Made by a program: the position numbers and the translations under genes
Shown here: positions 11,901 to 23,099 of the stretch, one piece after another
How positions within the stretch are numbered: position 1 is the stretch's first letter
Layout: each line of letters opens with the position of its first letter
From: Leptidea sinapis
Lineage: Eukaryota; Arthropoda; Insecta; Lepidoptera; Pieridae
Assembly (NCBI RefSeq): GCF_905404315.1
Contig: NC_066297.1
Span: 4,216,001-4,280,000 of the forward strand
Length of the DNA: 64,000 bases
Direction: 5' to 3'
Notes under the pieces: generated by a model
The model's database searches: none
Told to the model about the DNA's origin: nothing
What the model saw: the letters and a program-made list of their open reading frames with translations, nothing else

Positions 11901-14900
11901 TATTCCGGTTATCATGATGAGATCGTCGGTCCATTTTGAAGGGGGCCTACCAACACTGCGTCTTCCGGGACGTGGTCGCCATTCGAGTAATTTTGCGCCC
12001 CACAGGCCATCTGTCCGTCGAACCATGTGCCCTGCCCACTGCCACTTCAGTTTTTATAGTAGGTGATTTCAATGTCGCGTTTAATACGGGGTTTTCGCAC
12101 ATATATATCTGTATTGTGAAATTTATAATGATTGGTACAGTTATGCACGTGTCTCAATTGTGTTATTACAAAATTAAATTATTTTATAAAATTTGTGTTT
12201 TAAAAATCTTACTAAAATAGTAATAATAGGCAAATAATTGGAAATACTTGTTACGAATTGTGATTAATTATTATTATTATTAATATTACGAATTACGAGA
12301 TCATAAAAACGGTCTATACGGATATACCCCTATAACACGTTGTCCTATGACGCGAAACCACTTTACCGCGTTATAGAGGATAGATACCTGTATTAGATGA
12401 AAAAACTATGGGAGTGAAAAAAATATTTTTAATGAGGATGAAATTTCCAATATAAAAATTGACTGGAGTCCAGGGACTGTACCTCTTTTATTTTATTGTT
12501 TTTGCACTTGTTTACTAGCGTGAACTATTGTCCAGACTAATCCTTCGACCTCGTCAGCTTACACAAACACTATACCCACAATAGGTACATAAGAAACACC
12601 ATTTTAATAGGACAGACTTCTATCATCAGTTCACGGCATACGTCGTAACAGATAGCCCAAATTGTAGAGGCTGTCTGGTCAATGATGTTATGTGATCCTG
12701 GATTGTACAGGAGTGACCGGCAAAAATCCCCATCATATACCACTGAGATTATCAGATATTATTCAGCAGTTATTCGCTCAACCATACACCTAGCTATATT
12801 TTAATAAAAAATATCGCTATTGCAAATACATTTCACTCTTAACTCATTTGTGATGATCTTTTTTGCTATTGGTAGCATAGCAATTTGAGTTTCAAATTTA
12901 TTCGTGTAATTAAACCCAGAAGTGAGGGTTATCACTTTAAAAACATAACAAATTGTTTAGATTTGCAAGAGCGACATCTCAAGTCAACTTCCTAATATGC
13001 AAATATTGGGGTTGAGCAGGTTATCAACTGTAAAGTAGATCCTGTAGATGAAGCCATAACCTGAGAGTTGCACAAAGTATACTAAATTTATCAACGATAC
13101 GTCACTCGAACGGTTGGCTTATTTGGAAAAGCACTCGCACTGAATTTGAGAGGTCGCGGGTTCGAGTCCGCATCGTTCATAAATTTTGTTTTGAAATTTA
13201 TTTGTGTAATCTGAGTTACTTTTTTAATGATCAACAATGATTTTGATCCCCAGTCTGACTGACAAACATGCAAAAGTTCTTCTTGTAATCTGTCTGCGGT
13301 TGTATAGTAGCATGATCTTGATGACAATTTAGTTAATATTTTAAATATTTTAGTAACGTGTGCATGGAAGGAGCCAATACCTGGATGGGTGGACAACATG
13401 AACGGACCTACCGGCCTACTCATTGCCAGCGGTAAAGGTGGGTAAATCTTTATTTTTCTTTCTACCATCTCTTGCTGAATTTATCTGAGATTGCATTAAA
13501 TAACTATGCTTCTACCACATCTATCACAATGTTCCGAAGAGCTGTTTGATTCTTTCGGCTGAATTTCTGCAGTTCATATGATTTATTCTGTTCTTTCTTC
13601 CCTGTATCCAGTCAGGCCAGTGTATCTAGATGACATTGTAAGTCTTTTGTGGGGCGATTTATATGCTTTAACAACAAGATCCCAGAAAATGTACAAAAGA
13701 AATGTGTTACAAATTCAAAAGAATTGATAAAACACGCTTGTGTGGTAAAGCTTACTAAAACATAAATTGCTTTCTTAATGATACCACTGATTGAGAATGG
13801 AGCGCCTTCCCTCAGGCTATTAATAATAACTTTTATTGTGCGATATTACTTAGTAACCATATTTTTTACCATAGTTTCTTGCGCCCGTTCCTCTCATGTC
13901 TGAGGCATACTTTTTCGAATGGGTGGTAGCTTTTAACTTTCACTAAGTTTTATGATATCATATTTTGAATAAAAAAAATGAATAAATAAAAAAAAATTGG
14001 AATAAATGACTTTATTCAAAAAAAATTAATCTTATATTTACTTTTACAATACTATGATTACGTTAAATTAAAACTATCATTACGGAGAAGCGTACCAAGA
14101 ATACTAGCCTCATTTCCACATTGGATAGCTAGGCTGATCCATTGACTGAAATAGTTGCCAGCGCTTGGGTTTCCAGTAGCCTTATTGAGGCGCGAAGATA
14201 CTAGGTACTTTGTATATTCTCCGTGCCTCTGGGTCCCACGGGCCAGGTGTCTCGATACCAAACGGCACAAAGATGTAAGACTCACTGAGACCGACATAAT
14301 TGCAACGCTTGCTGTCATCGGCAGTCGAAGCAGCAGCCCCAGCACCAACTGACGTAACTTGGACATGAGAAGGAGCCAGAGTGTCGACGCAAGTCGCGTC
14401 CAACACCAGCGCCCTTTCTCGTGTCCAAGCCACCAGTCTTTCTATCAGGACGCTTGCCATCGCGGCGGGTAATAAAGTATTTAAATTTTATCGCACTACA
14501 CAAGGGAGTTTCATAGGGTGAGACATTTTAGGAATAGTTTGATAGGAGAAACCAGTTGTCTTAAACACTATCAGTTCACTTTCTCAAGGCTGATTGAGCT
14601 AAAACTTTCAAGTCATCTGAAACAGAGTCCAATTGACCACCCAATTTAGAAGATGTTTTTAAATAGATACCTCCATAAAAAGATCTGCAAAGGTCTTGTG
14701 ATTCTCCTGGTTTAGTACGAGAGATTGGACAGCGGTGATCACTTAGCCCTCGCACCTATGTTTGCTCTCGTATGCAGTAATATTTATCGTCAATGTGTTT
14801 ATCTTCTGTGCAGGTGTGATTCGTTCGATGCACTGCGAGCCGTCGTACACCGCGGACGCGATACCTGTCGACGTAGTCGCTAACGGCTGTATACTCATTG

Positions 14901-17900
14901 CGTACGCGACCGCACTCGATAAGTAAGAGTTATGTTGTGCTATACTGTACTATGCTTTGTTCTGTTAGGCCCGGTTTCCACCGAAGCAGAGAGGAGAGGA
15001 GATGTGTTTTATAACCAATCAGATTTCGTTATTTCCTCATCTCTTCTCCGCTTAGCTTAAGTGGAAATGGATCAAACGGAGAGGAGATGAGATGTCTCAT
15101 TTTTCTTTGATATTATGAGATGTGAGATGTCTGTAGCCGGGCGGCCAATCTCGTGCTCTTTTCCCCGCGTCTCGTTCACCTGAAAGCATCATTTATTTGA
15201 TTAAGTGATCCTTAATGCAACAGGCGTTGAAGAAGAAGAAGGCAGAAGAATTATTATCTTAATAATATCTTAAAAAGCACCCCACCCTTTTTTTACAATA
15301 ATTTTTTTTTTTTACACTATTTTCAATTTAAATTTATATTTCTTATTTTAGTTGAATTTTATATAAAGCGTGCTTTTTAGTTTTTTTAAACTATTATTTA
15401 TTTGTCATTTTTAGTTAGATTTTCTATGAAAGCGTATTATTAAAACTAAGTATTAAGTACTTTAACATCAATTCCTGCCTTATAGACTAGATAAATATTA
15501 TATAAATTGACAAAAATCTTAGTTTTCAAATTGAATAATGGAATAATCTTATCAAATTAGTGTATTGTCATCGGTCCTCGATAAATCTACCAAGTTTGAA
15601 TGAAATCTGGCCGTTTAAAGTGGGTCAAAATCGCGTCTAATGGAGTCAGTTACAAAGATACATACAAACATACATGTGATGCTAATATAAAGCGTATAAA
15701 AAGGATGACGTCTTCCTTTCTTAGATCTCAGTTGACTGTTTTCGAGCTCTCACAGCTCACATTTCCGCTACGCAGAGCTCACATCTCGTCCCCGCTACAC
15801 ATCTCTTCTCCGCTTTGGTAGAAATAGGTTGATCGCTTCGCGGCTAATCTCCTCTCATCCCCTCACCTCACCGCTTTGGTGGATACCGGGCCTTATGCTA
15901 TGTTGCGCAATGCTATGTCATATCAGCAAAACTTTATCTCGCATATTAAACACATTTTGTCTATAAAATTAAAAAAGTTGATTACGCATTATCTTTCTAA
16001 TTTCACCACCTTTTTGCCGTAATCAGTGCGGTTATATATAACCGATATTGTATAGATAGACTGTATTTTTTTAATAGTGCAGAAAAGAATACTGGGTGTG
16101 ATTCTTGCGACGTTTATTGTCTCTCAGTGCATTATTTGACTCAACTAAAGAGAAAACGAAAAGTATAGTAATGTGAGTCAGGGGAAAATGCTTATTAATA
16201 TAAACATAATCTTAATTTTCAGGTCAAAGGATCCCCAAGTCTACAATATAACACTGTCGGGAGTCCAGAAGGTCACGTGGTACGAAATAATTGAAACTGG
16301 TTAGTGAACTCTCATGACTTAAGAACCCTTTTCACTGTCCGATATCCACCGTGCGGCCCAGCACTTACATATTATTGGGATCAAGCTAAAGTCATAGCAA
16401 CATACAAATATTTAAAACAAATTTCAAAACAATGCTTATAACTATACTAATAATTCTTTACATGAAATTAATACTATCGCTACGAACAACTGTGTCAAGA
16501 ATAGAGGAATCACAGGAGCATTGCCGGCCCTTCAGAAAAGTGTACTCGCCTGATTTAAAACAGTGCCAATAAGTTTCTCGCTATTTCTCATTAAAGATTA
16601 ACTTTTCCGCTGTGGTACAATAGTAAATTATATAATATGTTAAATAAATGACTTTGTAATTTATTCAAACAAAACAAATCTTATAACTATGTTTACAATA
16701 CTATGATTACTTACATTAAAATATAATTATCATTGCGGGGGAGTGTTCCAAGAATACTAGCAACATTTCCGCGTTGAATAGATAGATTGATTCATTGACA
16801 AACATGGCTACCAGTGCTTGGGTTTCTAGCAGCCCTATTAAGGCGCGTAGATGAAGGGCCAACTGACTCGACACCAAACGGCACAAAGATGTAAAACAGT
16901 GATACCAACATATTTGCGACGCTTGCTGTCTTTGGCAGTCGAAGCAGCATCCCCAGCACCAACTGAACTAGCTTGGAGACATGAGAAAGAGCCAGAGTGT
17001 CGACTCAAGTTGTGTCCTAAACCATCGTCCTTCCCCGTGCCCAAGCCACAAGGTTCATTCTAGCAGGACCTTTGCCATCGCGGCGGGTAATAAAATATTT
17101 AAATCTTTTCACACTACACAGGGCGTTTCATAGAGTGAGACATTTTAGGAATAGTTGGATAGGAGAAACCAGTTGCCTTAAACACTATCAGTTCACTTTT
17201 TCGGACGTTATACTTAAGCCCACGAGTCGCGTATAATTCACACATTGACACTATTCTTCTCATATCACTAATCGATCGGTTAGATGGACTCACCAGCATC
17301 ATGTCTTCTGACCGACCGACTGATGTGAACTTTATCCTCCCTAATAAAAATGTTACCATGTTGCAGGCAGGAAGCTGGTGAATACGTACCCCTACCTGGT
17401 TGCGTTATGGTACCCTGGCGGCACCATCAAGTCCTACTGGTTCACGCACGCCATTTGTGTCCTGCTGTTCCACATCTTGCCAGCCTATTTCTGTGATGCC
17501 TTACTCTTTCTGCTTGGAAAGAAGACTTTGTACGTAAAACTGATTCTCCTCCTGTTATAGTATTTATTATTTTACGAAAATAAGTGACGAGACAGGCCAT
17601 ACTTTCATTTCTTTCTGATGGTAATGGATATCCTGAGGACTTTTTATTCCGACTGCCCATTATAATGTAGTGTCGCTACGTTTTACTGACAACAGCCCAA
17701 ACAAAATAACGTGGAATGTGAATAAAATAATTCAACTATTAGACTTGTCATAGTCAGGATATTGTACTCAAGACCTTATCAATCACAAGGTTTAGGAGGT
17801 CATACAAGCATACAAGACACCTGATGGTATGTGAACATCTATATTAAATTAAGGACTACCTAACGGTTAAGGATATTTTAAAGTTATTGACAATAATTGG

Positions 17901-20900
17901 TTTTGGACTTTTATTATGTTGACATTTTAATGATTACTTTTATTTTATGCTTTGTTTGTATAAAGTTTATGTATAACTTAACTTTTTAATCCTATCTTCT
18001 TTCTTTTTCTTTATTTAATTAAATTCAATGTAATATTCAAACACCAGTAACACTGGTAAAATGTATAAGGCTCATTAGAAATTATTTTCCACCTATGTTA
18101 CCTGCATTTTGTTGAATAAATAAATCATATATTCATTCAACTGTCCACACTCACTACTTTTGAGTTTTGCTTAAGATACTTTTTCAAGATACGTGTGTTT
18201 GGTTGTAGATGAAAGAAAGTTTCCTTAAAAACTTTACAGGAACCTGACATGGCAGATGATGAGGATAATAGCATCTGAGTTTTTGCCGTGTGTATAATTA
18301 TTTATCGGCTTTTTCCTCAGTATGGTGAAAGTGCAAAAGAGGATAAGCCACGGTCTCGGCGTCATCCAGTACTACACGACCAAAGAGTGGCACTTCCGGA
18401 ACACAAACTTTTTGGCGCTGCAGCAGAGAGTCAGCAAGGAGGAGCGAGAGCTGTTCTACATCGATGTCAGCAACCTAAACCGACAGGATTACCTGCGGGA
18501 CTACGTCATCGGGACAAGGGAGTTCGTTTGCAAGGAGGGCCCTGAGACCCTTCCCAGAGCGAGAAGGCTTCATATGATGTAAGGATCTATTATATGACTT
18601 CTTGGTTTTTGTGTAACTGACCTCCACTGGAAACGTTCTATCAATTTTGATGAAACTGTGTATCATAAGTCAAATGGTAAAACAAGCATCATCGTCTTCA
18701 GTTGGAAGACGTCCACTACTGGAGAAAGGCCTCCCCCAAAGATTGCCATGACCTTGTCATGCGCTGCGCTCATCCAACCTATTCCGGCGATCTTGACCAT
18801 ATCGTCGGTCTGTCTCGTGGGGGGCCTACCAACACTGCGTCTTCCGGTACGTAGTCGCCATTCGACGACTTTCCTGCCCCAACGGTCAACTTTCCGTCGA
18901 ACTATGTGCCCTGCCCACTGCCACTTCAGTTTCGTAATCAGTTGGGCTAGGTTGTTCACCGAGCATAGCCCTCTCCATTGCGCTATGAGCGATTATGAGC
19001 TTTCTCATTAGGCCCATAGTTAGCAACCTCGTCTTTTTTTTTTTGAAAAATGAGAACAAACGAGCGTACGGGTCACCTGTTGTTAAGTGATCACCGCCGC
19101 CCAAATTCTCTTGTAACACCAGAGGAAGCACAGGAGCGTTGCCGGCCTTTAAGGAAGGTGTACGCGCTTTTTTTGAAGGTACCCAAGTCGTATCGTCCCG
19201 GAAACACCGCACAAGGAAGCTCATTCCACAGCTTTGTAGTACGTGGAAGAAAGCTCCTTGAAAAGCGCACAGTGGAGGACCGCCACACATCCAGATGGTG
19301 GGGATGATATCCTAATTTATGGCGTGTCGTGCGAAGGTGGAATTCGGAGGCAGGAATCAGGTGAAACAGCTCTTCGGAACACTTCCCGTGATAAATGCGG
19401 TAGAAGACGCATAATGAAGCGACGTCTCTACGCAACGCCAAGTGAACCAGCCGTTCACGGAGCACTGGGTCTCCAACAAATTGAGTTGCTCTGCGTTGCA
19501 CGCGGTCAAATCGAGTGATACTGGGGTGCGCCAGACCAGAGATGACAGCAATACTTCATATGTGGCCGGACCTGCGCTTTATAGAGCGCTAGAAGACACA
19601 AGTTTCTCCCGGCACTGGTAGACGATTTCTCGAGAGAGACCAGCATGGCCCGTCTATACGACATCACCAGTGCTGTCGTCTGCATGGCAATGTATGTGTT
19701 AGGTATACCAGAAGATCGCCTGCCGACTGAGCATGGCGAAAGCCGTACTATCGATCGATATATTTATTGAAGAGGAGGTCAAATAAGCATTCGGTTCCAT
19801 TAACCACCTCCGCTCACACACGCCTGCAAAACCAGAGGAATCACAAGAGTACGCACTTTTTGAAGGTACCCATGTCGAACCGTCCTGGAAACCCTCCAGA
19901 AGGGAGCTCATTCCACAGTAGAGCGATAAAACTCACTCTTGACGAACGCCATTAATCTACTAGGTAAGGTTGATATTCAATGCTTTATTAGGCGCCGTTG
20001 TGGTACTCATAATCTTGCCGACGTTCTGTGCAAAGGAGCCTCCCACTGATAGAGGTAGGGCTTGAACGTTTGTATGGAAATATGACCTCTGTTTTCTCTT
20101 AACGCGCAACACCACTAGATGCGGTGTGACTCGTTCTTTAACACTCTAATTGTTCATTTTATGTGAGTCGACAATCGTCAGTGACCCGTGCAGACAGACC
20201 GTTCACTGCCTGCACTATTAAACTTCGTGCAAAAACCTATTAGCGATAATTGGCACTAGACCGGTTAACAAACGAATTATGTAACTTATGTCTAAATGTA
20301 CCTATTTAGCAATTATTAAAACATTCTAATTGTTAGCAACAAATGGTTATGGACTAATAAGGATTTTATAACATTATTTTGTGAATTTTTTTTTGAAAGA
20401 TCATATTATAACGTGTCCGCTTTGTTAAAATAATACACAGAATTCAATTGAAATATTTTTTGTGAAGTGTTTAGCAAAATAGTAAATTTCTCGTACAACT
20501 CTGAAAGAGCTGCGTCATTCACAGCACGAATCTATCATAAATCACGTTTGTGTACATTAACCAAGCTTGTTTATCTAGCAATCCGTAACATAAACCGTAT
20601 AATGATACCTCGACTATTGTAAACACAAGTGCGTATCACGTTTCAAGTGGTACCGTCGGGTTTGGCGCCAAAACAGTTCAGCAGGTGGCTTCTGCGGCAC
20701 GGGTTGGCATATCAGAGCATAAAATCCAAATTATTATTTACTTCGACGATCATTTTGTTAATATATTCACTGTTATTTTATTCAGAAAACTGCTACAGCT
20801 ATTTATAATAATGTTAATATCTACTTGTTTAATTTAAATGCATAAAATATGATTGTAATTAGTTTAAAGAACACAAGAGAGTTACAATATTTTATATTCA

Positions 20901-22619
20901 ATTTACATCATTTCTATTTTACTATTAGAAGATATATTTTAAGAACTATTTATTCCGCTTAGACATGGACAAGGAAAAGTTTAAAAGCTGACTGCTGTAA
21001 TGCCTCTCGCACATAAATCTTAAATTAAAATATACCTACCTTCAATTTTATTAAAATTTATATCTACAACTACATTTTTGTTAGTATTTTACATGTGGTT
21101 CGACATACAACAATAAGTACACATATATAATCAGAGTAAAAGGTAGTTTAAAAAAATATTCTTTAATACTTAGGGGAATAAGTATGATCTGACTATCAGT
21201 AATGGCCCAATTACACTAGGTTTTGTTAAAAAGTGTCAATTTCGGGGTAAGCATTTTACAAGTTCATTAAAACTGGTGCTTTTTCGGATGTAGAAGAAAT
21301 TACGGCGATAGAATGCTTTATAAAATGGAACATGAAAAGGGATAGGACTACGGAGCTATTTATTGCTAAGAACACATTACTTAATTTGATTAACGGCCGT
21401 TCCCAATATACTACCAACAGATAGAGATAAACTACTACCTTCTACTGTCAATAATCTGAACTGTCCCAATATACCCGATAAGTCAGTCTTATCGCCTTAC
21501 ATTTGGACGCGTGAATTGCAATTTCCATACAAACTTCTATCGCTGGTAAGCTATACGTCCTACCATTGTCAGACAGCATGTACGGATAAAGTGAGTTACC
21601 GTCGATAAGTTTATTGGGACAGAAAAGCCAACGATAGTTACGATTTTGGAACGGTCGTAAGTAAACGGCAACACTCATTTTATCATTAAACTTACTTAAC
21701 GTAACGTAAGCGTAGTAGACTCTAAAAAAAAACACAACTGCACCGATTTTCCTGCTGTTTTCACCAATGGACAGCGTGATTCTAAAGGAGGGTTTTATTT
21801 ATAATTTGTTAAATTTTTGTATACAAGTTTGTATACATTAATGATATTTGTTGGAGGTGTCGGAAAAAAGTTAGCCGTCTGGGAGCTTTAAATAAAAACG
21901 CTGTCTAAACTCTTTGAGATATAACAAAAATTAATATATGGTGGAATTGTGTATCTTCATTACAGTACATTCCACAATGGAATATGTCTATCTCATAAGT
22001 ATAGCATACTACGAGTTTATCCATTTAATTACATTAAAAACTTGGCAATTATAAAGTGGTAATGTGAAAGCTGTATACACAAATACGATATTAATCCTTA
22101 TCACTTTTTAAAAAAAACTTGTGTACAACTTCCTGAAAAACCTACAACGCTCTTGTGATGTAGCACAGGTGATCACTTAATATCATGTGACTCGTACGCT
22201 CCTTTTTCCTCTTAAAAAGAAAACTGTATCAACTACCGATATTATTTTAAAGGCACATATATTATATTCAAAAAAATAGAAAAGCAAACCTTTTTCTTAT
22301 ATATTATTGTGGGTAAATATATATATAAAATTATGTAGATATATTGAAATTGAGAAGTGTTCTAGATCAGTCATAATATAAATACTGTTATAGACTTTCA
22401 CAGGAATTGCACTGTTATATTTCAAAGGATATTATTATTTGGCTTTCATTTGTTTTGTTGTTTGATTTCAGCCGCTACATCGTGGATCGTGTCGTGAAGA
22501 TCCTCTTCTTCTCTCTCCTGGTGTGGATGGTCTACTCTAACTTCTCTTCTCTCACGTCACTCGTTACGTCTGTGGACAACTCTCTCCGCTCGTGGTTGTA
22601 TCCAGCTGTCTCAAATTAA
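5954..22619 (+). CDS. Fatty acyl-CoA reductase A (FAR-A), 5' partial, 11 exons recognised
   Basis: Predicted to reduce fatty acyl-CoA to fatty alcohol with NADPH, probably at the ER or peroxisome membrane; insect FARs serve wax, cuticle lipid or pheromone synthesis, and which applies here cannot be told. Exons: 5954-6070, 7939-8096, 8314-8404, 8896-9041, 11567-11676, 13354-13437, 14814-14922, 16223-16299, 17367-17529, 18321-18578, 22472-22619 (TAA at 22617-22619). All junctions are AG/GT and the phases join into one open frame of 486 residues. Visible landmarks: VLLVKLLREC at the start, IIFHGAACVRF, AFVHLSTAYC, catalytic Y180-S-Y-T-K184 in the recognised part, PGW-x3-NGPTGLL, WYPGG, and a C-terminal hydrophobic stretch (ILFFSLLVWMVY). 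About 35-40 N-terminal residues, with the TGxxGFxGK dinucleotide-binding motif, are missing; no matching exon was found in 1-5953. Introns are full of transposable elements. The family call is very secure. Confidence 0.95.
6385..6485 (-). mobile_element. Stub of the same retroelement family
   Basis: acattaaaataaaactatca, cggtgcgtaccaagaatact, ggcaacatttccacgttgga match the 3' end of copies 1 and 2. Only about 100 bases. Confidence 0.45.
7241..7808. mobile_element. TIR MITE, copy 1 (FAR-A intron)
   Basis: Left end gcgtctcttcacgatcggcg; right end atcgccgatagtggagagaa is its approximate inverse. The body is largely shared with 10231-10723 (cgattacacgcgagcacgat, ctataaactccacgtccatc). It ends about 130 bases before FAR-A exon 7939-8096. 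Superfamily not determined: no clear target duplication was found. Confidence 0.55.
9176..9576. mobile_element. Fold-back element with hammerhead-like arm
   Basis: The left arm starts acggctttactcacgttttt; the right arm ends aaaaacgtgagtaaagccg, flanked by aattaat on both sides. Arms also share the gaggtcctt...cagggtgagtgtg segment in inverted form. The minus strand of the left arm carries a hammerhead-like core (see 9184-9257). No coding capacity. Confidence 0.5.
9184..9257 (-). ncRNA. Hammerhead-ribozyme-like motif
   Basis: Minus strand, 5' to 3': ACTCAC, then the core CTGACGA, a stem-loop GGACC-(tccgaat)-GGTCC, the core GAAA, then the palindrome GTCGGTACCGAC, and later GTGAGT, which pairs with ACTCAC. 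This is the order stem I, CUGANGA, stem II, GAAA, stem III, stem I strand of a type I hammerhead. The expected cleavage triplet (GUC) after stem III is not intact (GAC), so cleavage is doubtful in this copy. Confidence 0.4.
10231..10723. mobile_element. TIR MITE, copy 2 (FAR-A intron)
   Basis: Left gcctctccacagtcggcgat and right atcgccgatagtggagaaga are clear inverted ends. Same family as 7241-7808, separated by about 2.4 kb in the same gene. Confidence 0.6.
10971..11471. mobile_element. TIR MITE with cttttacgccgg ends
   Basis: Left ataaatgtgaatgtaag...gttacgcttttacgccgg is inverted at the right (ccggcgtaaaagcgtaac...cacatttat). Interior AT-rich, with a block about bad-fit priming-like sequence tcaaaatccgttcagtagc. 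No coding. It ends about 95 bases before FAR-A exon 11567-11676. Confidence 0.5.
11828..12060 (-). mobile_element. RTE-like LINE 3' fragment
   Basis: Minus strand: MVRRTDGLWGAKLLEWRPRP, GRRSVGRPPSKWTDDLIMI and RWTRAAQDRLYVE. About 150 bases after FAR-A exon 11567-11676. Confidence 0.65.
12905..13220 (+). repeat. SINE family A copy with leader
   Basis: It contains a decayed tRNA-like head (about 13105-13178, ending in the ggttcgagtcc box) preceded by a leader that includes cctgagagttg and tttatcaacgatacg. The same leader lies beside the copies near 30450 and 52870, so the repeat unit extends upstream of the tRNA-like part. It sits in FAR-A intron 5. Confidence 0.65.
13635..13975 (+). mobile_element. 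LINE 3' tail fragment
   Basis: Contains ttgtggggcgatttatatgc, atcccagaaaatgtacaaaa, gctttcttaatgataccact and ggtagcttttaactttcact, ending ttttgaataaa. Same tail as at 41525, 46748, 50680 and 51935. Confidence 0.6.
14040..14610 (-). mobile_element. Retroelement remnant with internal deletion, copy 1
   Basis: Minus strand, in broken frames: a short reverse transcriptase piece near 14600-14520, then ITRRDGKRPD, VLDATCVDTLAPSHV, ETPGPWDPEARRIYKVPS, and NYFSQWISLAIQCGNEASIL GTL. These blocks recur in many animal genomes as the end of a retroelement protein; I cannot name the clade. The join between the two parts is the same as in 16670-17360. Confidence 0.55.
14615..14810. other. No feature recognised
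   Basis: Intron DNA between the retroelement remnant and FAR-A exon 14814-14922; only the acceptor (ttctgtgcag) is informative. Confidence 0.5.
14968..15892. mobile_element. 925-bp TIR element with TTA duplications
   Basis: Starts GGCCCGGTTTCCACCGAAGC and ends as the inverse (gctttggtggataccgggcc), flanked by TTA on both sides. Subterminal parts repeat motifs such as agaggagatg and tctcttctccgc in both orientations. Ends and TTA target fit a PIF/Harbinger-type non-autonomous element. No transposase frame. In FAR-A intron 7. Confidence 0.6.
16670..17360 (-). mobile_element. Retroelement remnant with internal deletion, copy 2
   Basis: Minus strand: EDMMLVSPSNRSISDMRRIV, LKYNVRKSELIVFKATGFSY (reverse transcriptase), then after a shared join the GKRPD / LAPSH-region blocks and GNAASVLG-like end near 16740. 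It ends 7 bases before FAR-A exon 17367-17529, so insertion came up against the splice acceptor. Confidence 0.6.
17566..17690 (+). repeat. R300 fragment
   Basis: Proximal part only: acgaaaataagtgacgagac, gatggtaatggata and cattataatgtagtgtcgct. In the FAR-A intron after exon 17367-17529. Confidence 0.45.
18690..18940 (-). mobile_element. RTE-like LINE 3' fragment
   Basis: Minus strand: LITKLKWQWAGHIVRRKVDR, GRRSVGRPPTRQTDDMVKIA, then MSAAHDKVMAIFGGGLSP, the ending of an RTE/BovB-type reverse transcriptase protein. In the last FAR-A intron. Confidence 0.7.
19025..19735 (-). mobile_element. LINE 3' fragment (CSEELF family)
   Basis: Frame 19501-19091: MQRRATQFVGDPVLRERLVH, then FYRIYHGKCSEELFHLIPAS, RSFLPRTTKLWNELPCAVFP and TFKKSAYTFLKGRQR, the end of a non-LTR reverse transcriptase protein. 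Upstream (to 19735) continues in broken frames. In the last FAR-A intron. Confidence 0.7.
19765..19945 (-). mobile_element. LINE 3' stub (CSEELF family)
   Basis: Repeats the last 170 bases of the neighbouring element (ttgaaggtacccatgtcgaa, gggagctcattccacagtag) in the same orientation. Confidence 0.5.
19980..20060 (+). repeat. R300 distal fragment
   Basis: ttaggcgccgttgtggtact to gcaaaggagcctcccactga only. Confidence 0.55.
20065..21390. other. Intron DNA, no feature recognised
   Basis: AT-rich last intron of FAR-A. I saw no coding frame, hairpin or known repeat; part may be old unrecognised repeat. Confidence 0.5.
21394..21657. mobile_element. PIF/Harbinger-like MITE, copy 2
   Basis: Begins CGGCCGTTCCCAATATAC and ends GGAACGGTCG with TAA on each side. 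About 50 bases near the right end are missing compared with the 62550 copy. In the last intron of FAR-A. Confidence 0.6.
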
Positions 22620-22871
22620 AATAGTTTGCTCTTTAAGTAATTGGTAATATTAATCACATTTAAAAAGGTATTTAAAATATGAAAAAAGTATGAGGGAATG
22701 ATTTTAGCAATTTTATGAAACTTTATGAGGGTATATACGATGTTATAATCTACCGTTAAGAGTCTCATTAAGATCCACATGATAAGGAAAATATGAAAAA
22801 TGGCATAAGGTGTAATTAAGTTTAAAGTCTGCATGCAGAGTTATATATTATGGAATTCACATAATATATGC

Positions 22872-22877
22872 AATAAA
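22872..22877 (+). terminator. Possible polyadenylation signal of FAR-A
   Basis: An AATAAA hexamer lies about 250 bases after the FAR-A stop codon. In an AT-rich genome this hexamer is common by chance, so position is the only support. Confidence 0.35.
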
Positions 22878-22989
22878 TATAGCTACATACTTGTTATTTG
22901 CTGACGCAAAACATTAACGAAATCAATGCATTAATTAACTTGAATCCTTGAAGATTGAAAAGCGACGTTGTCACGCATTGTAAATATAT

Positions 22990-23095
22990 ATTTATTTGAC
23001 TGAAATTCACCCGCGTGCATCGTTGCCGCTCTGCCTTGATCCTTGTAAGAGCGGCAACGATGCGGTGGTTAAATAAATACATATTATAAATTTAC
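22990..23095. repeat. Palindromic hairpin downstream of FAR-A
   Basis: gcatcgttgccgctct is repeated exactly inverted as agagcggcaacgatgc around a 15-base loop, with further weaker pairing outside (tttatttgac / ttaaataaat). It is about 400 bases after the FAR-A stop codon. Probably a small fold-back element. Confidence 0.5.
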
Positions 23096-23099
23096 GACC

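Noticed and set aside
13091..13468. 125-codon minus-strand ORF
   Set aside because: It runs antisense through a FAR-A exon and a SINE, with no family features.
18288..18545. 85-codon ORF overlapping a FAR-A exon
   Set aside because: Wrong frame; the exon frame continues both neighbours with correct phases.
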